Below, piece by piece: positions 5,011 to 9,260 of a stretch of DNA of 9,260 bases; position 1 is the stretch's first letter; each line of letters starts with the position of its first letter. The stretch is from assembly GCA_944381295.1 (NCBI GenBank), contig CALWKP010000046.1, forward strand, positions 1-9,260, read 5' to 3'. The notes below the pieces were generated by a model. That model made no database searches. It had not been told where the DNA came from and saw only the letters and a program-made list of their open reading frames with translations. Position numbers and translations under genes: made by a program. Source of the stretch: an uncultured Clostridia bacterium. GTDB lineage: Bacteria; Bacillota; Clostridia; Oscillospirales; Acutalibacteraceae.

Positions 5011-6465
5011 TCAACCGTTCGCATCATCAACGGGCGGGAAATCCCCGAACTCCACTTCCGAGTTTTCATCATCCTCACTGCATTCACAAAAGCCTTTCAG
5101 CTCTCCGCAGTTGCGGCAGTACTGTTTGCCGCCGGTCGTTTCACAGGTTCCTTTGCAGCGGCTGTTGAGCTCGCCGCAATATTCACAGTACCGGCCTGGA
5201 TTGTGCGGGCCGAAATACGGGTCTCCCCCTTCGGCACCGGAATCCCTGCACTGGCACAGAGAATACAATTTTCCGCAATCGGCGCAATATTGCTTACCGA
5301 TGCTGTGGTCACAATTTCCTCCGCATTCGCTCATCAGCTTACCGCAATATTCGCAGTAGCCGGTCAGTTCGCCTCCGGAGGAATCTCCACCGTGTTCATT
5401 ACAGGTACACAGCAGCAGCCGGTTCCCGCACACGGCACAGTAAAGTTTCCCATATTTATGGCTGCACGTCCCTTTGCATTCCGCATTTGGACGTCCGCAA
5501 TATTCACAATATCCCGTCATGATCTCGCTGTTTGCGCCGGATGTCTGAGAACTCTCCGAACCCGACGAAGGATTTCCGCTATCCCCAGACATCTGGGAAG
5601 AACTTGACGGTTCGCTGGAAGAAGATGTTTCCGAAGAACTTGGCGTCTTGCTGGAAGATGGCTCTTCGCTGCTTTCAGGACCGGACGATTCCGGTGTGGA
5701 AACATATTCTGTCAGCACGTCACTGACATCGATTTGTTTTTCTTCAATAATCGAGGAAATTTCCCCAATAGACATCTGCGAAAGGGATGTTGGATCAAGC
5801 GCCTCATCCTTTTGGGATAACCGGCACACCAGATCAGCTTTCCCCACCGAGATTCCATTGTCCTTGGCAAATTTCTGAACCTCCGGGGTCAGTACGTCGC
5901 TTTGTTGGATCACGCGCGCCGAAGTGTTATTCGACTTTAATGCCGCATCCACACTGGACGATACTTTTTCCTTGAGGGCATCCGCCTTTTGCACATCGGC
6001 ATTTGCTACCGATACCAAAATGGTGTTGGGGGTTCCTTCCGCGGTGAGATACCCATGCTCGCGCGTAGAAGAGATAATGGTCTCCGTGGCCGCATCCAAA
6101 TCCATGTTTTTCAGCGAAACGCCTTCCAAAACCGCCTGGGCATCCTCATTTACCGCAAAGCAGTCGATCACCTTGTCTCTGCCGTCTACCGTCAATTCAA
6201 AACTTGGGTTGACATCCAGACTGACGATCGATTCCACTTCCGGTGATCGGACGGAATACAAGACGCCTGCCACGGCAACAAATACTGCCGCTACCGCACA
6301 GGCCGCTGCACGCCATGGTGCCTGCCTCTTCGGCGGAGCCTGCGCCGGGAATTCCTTTGCCGCGGCGATCTGCTGCGGCGTTGCGGACAAAATTTTATCC
6401 AAAACATCCGGAGTCTGCATCTGGACGGCGTCCCGCAAAGATTTTTTCAATTGTCGTTGTGTCAT
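5011..6465 (-). CDS. Membrane anti-sigma factor with RsgI-like domain and outward cysteine-rich triple repeat
   Basis: A 484-residue partner of the sigma factor encoded just upstream; it probably holds that sigma factor at the membrane until a signal arrives. Order of parts: a short cytoplasmic segment (1-50), one membrane helix (about 52-72), an outside domain (about 77-216) with the SLDVNPSFELTVDGRDKVI motif typical of RsgI-family anti-sigma factors, a Ser/Glu/Pro-rich stalk (about 256-315), then three repeats (318-356, 369-407, 425-463). Each repeat has eight cysteines with identical spacing. An acidic tail ends the protein. The cytoplasmic part is short and lacks a recognisable canonical RsgI N-terminal domain. 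The start lies eight bases after the sigma stop, with AGGAGG inside the sigma gene about 16 bases upstream, which points to translational coupling. In known RsgI proteins the outer domain senses a ligand; here a metal or redox signal is inferred. The anti-sigma role is likely; the ligand is unknown. Confidence 0.85.
   Translation of the reverse strand: MTQRQLKKSLRDAVQMQTPDVLDKILSATPQQIAAAKEFPAQAPPKRQAPWRAAACAVAAVFVAVAGVLYSVRSPEVESIVSLDVNPSFELTVDGRDKVIDCFAVNEDAQAVLEGVSLKNMDLDAATETIISSTREHGYLTAEGTPNTILVSVANADVQKADALKEKVSSSVDAALKSNNTSARVIQQSDVLTPEVQKFAKDNGISVGKADLVCRLSQKDEALDPTSLSQMSIGEISSIIEEKQIDVSDVLTEYVSTPESSGPESSEEPSSSKTPSSSETSSSSEPSSSSQMSGDSGNPSSGSESSQTSGANSEIMTGYCEYCGRPNAECKGTCSHKYGKLYCAVCGNRLLLCTCNEHGGDSSGGELTGYCEYCGKLMSECGGNCDHSIGKQYCADCGKLYSLCQCRDSGAEGGDPYFGPHNPGRYCEYCGELNSRCKGTCETTGGKQYCRNCGELKGFCECSEDDENSEVEFGDFPPVDDANG
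5080..5514 (-). repeat. Three repeats coding an eight-cysteine module
   Basis: Residues 318-462 of the anti-sigma factor hold three modules with C-X2-C-X6-C-X3-C-X8-C-X2-C-X6-C-X-C. Cysteines are at 320, 323, 330, 334, 343, 346, 353 and 355; at 371, 374, 381, 385, 394, 397, 404 and 406; and at 427, 430, 437, 441, 450, 453, 460 and 462. Each module begins YCEYCG and its second half begins YCxxCG, so a module is two related four-cysteine units. The spacers between modules differ in length and sequence, while cysteine spacing is fixed, a sign of selection on the fold. Confidence 0.9.
5521..5700 (-). repeat. Low-complexity Ser-rich stalk coding region
   Basis: Residues about 256-315 of the anti-sigma factor are mostly Ser with Glu, Pro, Thr and Gly (SSEEPSSSKTPSSSETSSSS type). 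This flexible linker would hold the cysteine-rich modules away from the membrane, probably within or through the cell wall. At DNA level it is a degenerate run of Ser and Glu codons. Confidence 0.7.
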
Positions 6466-6473
6466 GAACTGTG

Positions 6474-7025
6474 TTAGAACGCCTCCTCCTTTACAGATTT
6501 TTGCAGTTTCCGGATCGCACGGTGATATCTTGACAATACCGTTCCGAGTGGTAACTCAGCAATCGATGCGATCTCTACAAATTTCAGCCCTGTCACGACA
6601 TGCAGCAGCACGATCTGCCGGTCTTTTTCTTCCAGCAGCTTCAGGGCGTTGCGAAGGATCATATGATCCACCGCCCGAGAGATCCCGTCTTCTCCTTCCG
6701 CCTCTTCGTGTTCCGAAAGATCTGCGGGTTCCTGACGCTGCAGGCGCCGCATTTCCATGTACGCGAGGTTTTTGGCGATCGTAAAGATCCATGCCATTGG
6801 TTTCCCCTGCGGGACATAATTGCACGCGGATTTTCTGACCGACAGGTAGGTTTCCTGCATCAGATCTTCCGCTGTCGCAGAGTTTTTTACAATGGACAGG
6901 ATCAGACAGTAGACCGGGTCTTTGGAAGCATGATATAGCTGAACGAACGCATCCTGGTCGCCGTCTGCCACCTGCTGGATCAAATGGTCCGTCAGCAAGT
7001 TTTTTTGTTCTTGCTTATTGCCCAT
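6474..7025 (-). CDS. ECF-type RNA polymerase sigma factor
   Basis: A 183-residue sigma-70 family protein of ECF size, with only regions 2 and 4. Region 2 (about 20-95) contains GDQDAFVQLYH, TAEDLMQETYLSVRK for core binding and -10 recognition, and the PMAWIFTIAKNLAYMEMRR helix. Region 4 (about 124-176) has a helix-turn-helix ending LPLGTVLSRYHRAIRKLQK for -35 contact. The linker between them is acidic. The gene directly precedes the membrane anti-sigma factor with an eight-base gap, the standard layout of a sigma factor with its own inhibitor. The start has GGAGAG six bases upstream. A sigma-A type promoter (7175-7203) lies about 150 bases upstream, leaving a long leader. Target genes cannot be read from the window; the neighbouring envelope genes are possible targets. 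The family is certain; the subgroup is not. Confidence 0.95.
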   Translation of the reverse strand: MGNKQEQKNLLTDHLIQQVADGDQDAFVQLYHASKDPVYCLILSIVKNSATAEDLMQETYLSVRKSACNYVPQGKPMAWIFTIAKNLAYMEMRRLQRQEPADLSEHEEAEGEDGISRAVDHMILRNALKLLEEKDRQIVLLHVVTGLKFVEIASIAELPLGTVLSRYHRAIRKLQKSVKEEAF

Positions 7026-7053
7026 GCCTTACTCTCCATCTCTCTATCAACAT

Positions 7054-7072
7054 AATGCAGGAATCCCGCATT
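7054..7072 (-). promoter_or_regulatory. Imperfect 19-bp palindrome in the sigma-factor leader
   Basis: AATGC (7054-7058) and GCATT (7068-7072) flank GGAATCC-type inner arms with one mismatch, making an almost complete 19-bp dyad about 30 bases before the sigma start codon. It has no T-tract. It may be an operator or an RNA hairpin near the ribosome site. The rest of 7026-7174 is AT-rich with no gene. Confidence 0.35.
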
Positions 7073-7174
7073 TTATTGCATCAACTTTAAAAAAATTTTT
7101 CTGGAAAATTTCTCCGTAAATACACCTTGCGAAATGTGGTACAACTGGAGGAATCGTTCCAAAACCGTTCTTAT

Positions 7175-7203
7175 ATAATAAAACAAGCCTAAAAAAAAGT
7201 CAA
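7175..7203 (-). promoter_or_regulatory. Sigma-A type promoter of the sigma/anti-sigma operon
   Basis: On the minus strand TTGACT (7198-7203) and TATTAT (7175-7180) are separated by 17 bases, a near-consensus housekeeping promoter. The -35 overlaps the stop codon of the vanZ-like gene. Transcription would begin near 7168, giving a leader of about 140 bases before the sigma ATG. This suggests basal expression independent of the sigma factor itself. Confidence 0.65.
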
Positions 7204-7697
7204 ACCTTCCTATGACGTCTCCGACCCATCAAAATCCGTATCAGCCGGCATATCATAACCCCGGAAATGACCCCGCAAAAATCCAAAATCACATCGCTGA
7301 CTTGGCCCGATCTGCCCGGTACAAAACGTTGAATAGACTCGTCGCAGGCGGCCACAGCAAGTCCCGCTGCATAGGGGACCACTGCCTTGACCGCAGCACG
7401 TCCCGGATATGACTGTGCGGTAAGCTCGAGCAGCACCCCCATGGCAAAATATTCCAGAAAATGTGCCGTTTTTCGCAGCAGATGTTCGCCCATGGCCTGA
7501 TCGACACCCATCCAGGCAAAAAAGCCTTGCAGGATTCCGGCCACCCACTCGCTCCTGTTTCCGGATTCCTCGCCGTTTTGAAGCGAATTACTGAAAATAA
7601 ACGCAGCCATCCCTATACACAGCAGCGTGAGACCTACTGCTTTTCGATTATCTTTCCCGAAATGATACAGGGATTTCCCAAAATCAAAAAATTTCAT
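7200..7697 (-). CDS. VanZ-family integral membrane protein
   Basis: A 165-residue membrane protein with about four hydrophobic segments (about 19-37, 80-96, 103-118, 138-157). The VanZ-family signatures are clear: the RKTAHFLEY motif (75-83) and the DESIQRFVPGRSGQVSDV motif (119-136). VanZ gives low-level teicoplanin resistance in enterococcal van clusters, but most family members sit outside such clusters and have unknown or envelope-related roles; no vanHAX genes are seen here. The start is set at MKFFDFGKS because AGAGGTG lies just upstream; a GTG at 7706 falls inside that ribosome site and is unlikely. The gene ends in a basic tail. It diverges from the ABC transporter genes and is followed by the sigma operon in the same direction, with no clear terminator between, so read-through is possible. 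Confidence 0.9.
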   Translation of the reverse strand: MKFFDFGKSLYHFGKDNRKAVGLTLLCIGMAAFIFSNSLQNGEESGNRSEWVAGILQGFFAWMGVDQAMGEHLLRKTAHFLEYFAMGVLLELTAQSYPGRAAVKAVVPYAAGLAVAACDESIQRFVPGRSGQVSDVILDFCGVISGVMICRLIRILMGRRRHRKV

Positions 7698-7789
7698 GGC
7701 AAACACCTCTTTACTTTACAATGCTAATGCGTTAGAATAATAAACACTGACCAAATCTTATCGATCTATTGAAATGGAGGCAATCGCAA
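7698..7789. promoter_or_regulatory. Divergent promoter region between vanZ-like and transporter genes
   Basis: For the plus-strand transporter genes, TTTACT (7710-7715) and TAGAAT (7733-7738) are 17 bases apart; TTTACA (7715-7720) with TAATAA (7738-7743) is an alternative. GGAGG at 7776-7780 is the ribosome site for the binding protein. On the minus strand, TTGCCT and TAAGAT 17 bases apart (about 7755-7783) may serve vanZ. All are weak matches. Confidence 0.4.
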
Positions 7790-8629
7790 ATGAAAAAAAT
7801 CCTTGCAGCGGCTTTGGCCCTGATTATGGCAGTAACTACTGTGGGCTGCGCCGCCGGACAAACCGGTTCCGGAACCGACGAATCCTGGACCAAAGTGGAA
7901 CAGGCCGGCAAACTGGTACTCGGGATGGACGACGCATTCCCGCCGATGGGATACATTGATACCCAGACAGGCGAGCTTACTGGATTTGACATAGCTCTTG
8001 CAAGCGAAGTATGCAGCCGTCTCGGCGTCGAATTGGAACTTCAGGCAATCGATTGGGACAACAAAACGCAGGAACTGAACAACGGCAACGTAGACTGCCT
8101 GTGGAACGGTTTCAGCAAGACAGAAGAACGCGATCAGGAATTCAACCTGAGCATGCCGTATATGAAGAACAACCAGATCATCCTGGTAAAAGCGGATTCT
8201 TCCTACCAGTCGCTGGCCGACCTGGCCGGAAAAGTGATCGGTGTTCAGAAGGACTCCTCCGCTGAGGACGGCCTCAACGCGGAAGAAAACACCGAGTTCC
8301 GGGAATCCCTCGGCGAAATCGTCGGGATCGGCGATTACAGCCAGGCTATCCTGGAAATCGAGAACGGCACGATCGACGCTATCGCGATCGACGAAGTTGT
8401 GGCAAAATTCTATCTGAACAATGATCCCGGCGCATACCGTATCCTGGAAAAAGAGGACGGCAGTGTAGAATCCCTTGCCGTAGAAGATTACGTAATTGGG
8501 TTCCGCAAGGCGGACGAAGCCCTGAAGGTCAAAGTAGAAGATACTCTGAAAGAAATGGCTGCCGATGGTACGCTGAAATCCATTTCAGAAGAATGGTTTG
8601 GTGAGGATGTCACCACGATCAGCGAATAA
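7790..8629 (+). CDS. Amino-acid ABC transporter substrate-binding lipoprotein (family 3)
   Basis: A 279-residue solute-binding protein that would capture a polar amino acid outside the membrane and deliver it to the permease encoded next. It begins with a lipoprotein signal peptide: MKK, a hydrophobic stretch, then TTVGC with Cys20 as the lipid-modified residue. The mature part has family 3 features: KLVLGMDDAFPPMGY, ELTGFDIALASEV, a TEERDQEFNLSMPY segment in which Arg114 would bind the ligand carboxylate, and IENGTIDAIAIDE with Asp201. The start has GGAGG nine bases upstream; a TTG further upstream would give a signal peptide with an odd N-terminus and is rejected. The stop is 21 bases before the permease start. 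The substrate cannot be fixed from sequence; glutamine, cystine and related polar amino acids are typical of this family. Confidence 0.93.
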   Translation: MKKILAAALALIMAVTTVGCAAGQTGSGTDESWTKVEQAGKLVLGMDDAFPPMGYIDTQTGELTGFDIALASEVCSRLGVELELQAIDWDNKTQELNNGNVDCLWNGFSKTEERDQEFNLSMPYMKNNQIILVKADSSYQSLADLAGKVIGVQKDSSAEDGLNAEENTEFRESLGEIVGIGDYSQAILEIENGTIDAIAIDEVVAKFYLNNDPGAYRILEKEDGSVESLAVEDYVIGFRKADEALKVKVEDTLKEMAADGTLKSISEEWFGEDVTTISE

Positions 8630-8650
8630 CCTGAGAAAGGGGGCCGTGGT

Positions 8651-9260
8651 ATGGATTTGAACTATCAGGCGCTGTTACTCGATATGCTGACCGCGACCCT
8701 GATGTCGCTGCGCATTTTTTTCTCTACGCTCTTGTTCGCACTTCCGCTCGGCATGGTGATCGCGCTCGGCCGTATGTCGAAAAACCCTTTGATCCAGCTT
8801 CCAGTGAAAGCTTACATACTGGTCATGCGCGGCACGCCGCTTATGCTCCAGCTTTTGTTCATCTTTTACGGGCTCAAACCGATTTTCGGCATCCAGCTTG
8901 ACCGTGTCCTTTCCGCACAGGTGGCTTTTGTTCTCAATTATGCCGCCTATTTTGCGGAGATTTACCGCGGCGGTATCGAAAGCGTCCCGCAAGGACAGTA
9001 CGAAGCCGCCAAGGTCTTGGGATACACCCGCCCGCAGACGTTTTTCCATATTATCCTGCCGCAGGTCGTCAAGCGGATCATCCCGCCCATGGGCAATGAA
9101 TTTATCACCCTGGTCAAGGATACCTCTCTCGCACAGGTCATCGGCGTAAAAGAACTGCTCGACGTCACGCAGAGTTGGGTGACGTCTTCGGTCAACATGG
9201 CCCCGTTCATTGTTGCGGCTGTGTTCTATCTGGTGATGAACGGCATCGTAACGCGGTGCT
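8651..9260 (+). CDS. Amino-acid ABC transporter permease (HisM/GlnP type), cut by the window edge
   Basis: The membrane subunit of the amino-acid importer; 203 residues are visible and the frame runs off the right edge without a stop. Family features are present: a first membrane segment (about 12-40), the RGTPLMLQLLF motif (60-70), LNYAAYFAEIYRGGIESVPQGQ (95-116, given as two joined motifs LNYAAYFAEIYRGG and IESVPQGQ) and the EAA loop EAAKVLG with ILP at 135-137, which docks the ATPase. It also has the GNEFITLVKDTSL segment (148-160). Usual length is near 215-225 residues, so only the C-terminal end is missing. The start codon follows AAAGGGGG by about eight bases and lies 21 bases after the binding-protein stop, so the two are co-transcribed. 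The ATPase gene is expected further right. Confidence 0.93.
   Translation, partial: MDLNYQALLLDMLTATLMSLRIFFSTLLFALPLGMVIALGRMSKNPLIQLPVKAYILVMRGTPLMLQLLFIFYGLKPIFGIQLDRVLSAQVAFVLNYAAYFAEIYRGGIESVPQGQYEAAKVLGYTRPQTFFHIILPQVVKRIIPPMGNEFITLVKDTSLAQVIGVKELLDVTQSWVTSSVNMAPFIVAAVFYLVMNGIVTRC

Noticed and set aside
4760..5014. Open frame of 84 codons on the minus strand after the anti-sigma gene, starting at a TTG that overlaps its stop
   Set aside because: It runs straight through the strong intrinsic terminator at 4798-4825 and over the next promoter, and its product resembles nothing known to me.
4810..5607. Long plus-strand open frame opposite the anti-sigma cysteine region
   Set aside because: It is the complement of a clearly coding, cysteine-patterned gene and crosses the terminator; no ribosome site or recognisable domain.
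5924..6784. Long plus-strand open frame opposite the sigma/anti-sigma junction
   Set aside because: It covers two well-supported minus-strand genes and encodes no recognisable family.
7138..7160. GGAACG on the minus strand as an ECF-type -35 for self-regulation of the sigma factor
   Set aside because: No matching -10 (CGTC or CGTA type) lies 15-17 bases downstream, so it is not supported without start mapping.
7191..7198. Run of eight T on the minus strand after vanZ as a terminator
   Set aside because: No GC-rich hairpin precedes it; the run lies in the spacer of a promoter instead.
7200..7697. VanZ-like gene as a glycopeptide resistance determinant
   Set aside because: No other van genes are present; most VanZ-family members lie outside resistance clusters.

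Overview
The window looks like chromosomal DNA from a low-to-mid GC Gram-positive anaerobe, most likely class Clostridia (Oscillospiraceae-like). The grounds are strong AGGAGG-type ribosome binding sites, a membrane-anchored HtrA protease with its N-terminus inside the cell, an RsgI-type anti-sigma factor, a lipoprotein-type ABC binding protein, and protein sequences resembling clostridial families. No ribosomal RNA or other marker gene is present, so the taxonomy is inference.

Layout. Six genes are on the minus strand and two on the plus strand. Reading the minus strand from right to left: a VanZ-family membrane protein (7200-7697); an ECF-type sigma factor (6474-7025) tightly coupled to a membrane anti-sigma factor with an RsgI-like domain (5011-6465), ending at a strong intrinsic terminator (4798-4825). 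Next is a three-gene operon: OmpR/PhoB-type response regulator (3950-4639), HAMP sensor histidine kinase (2358-3911) and HtrA-like serine protease with a PDZ domain (195-2333), ending at a long hairpin terminator (130-169). On the plus strand, diverging from vanZ, are a family 3 amino-acid-binding lipoprotein (7790-8629) and its permease (8651 to the right edge, cut off). The ATPase gene presumably lies just beyond.

How the genes may work together. Two envelope-sensing systems sit head to tail: a sigma/anti-sigma pair whose sensor faces outward, and a two-component system that probably controls the co-transcribed surface protease, in the manner of CssRS-HtrA or WalRK-HtrA systems. The whole minus-strand block therefore looks like a cell-envelope stress locus. 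The ABC transporter is probably independent.

The most unusual element is the outer part of the anti-sigma factor. After one membrane segment, an RsgI-like domain and a Ser-rich stalk come three repeats with identical cysteine spacing (C-X2-C-X6-C-X3-C-X8-C-X2-C-X6-C-X-C). Each repeat is itself two copies of a four-cysteine knuckle, giving six possible metal or redox sites and 24 cysteines outside the cell. This suggests a sigma-factor switch gated by metal or thiol chemistry, which I do not recognise as a described sensor. The second oddity is the HtrA-like protein, which carries about 300 residues of low-complexity cytoplasmic tail with two different tandem repeat families.
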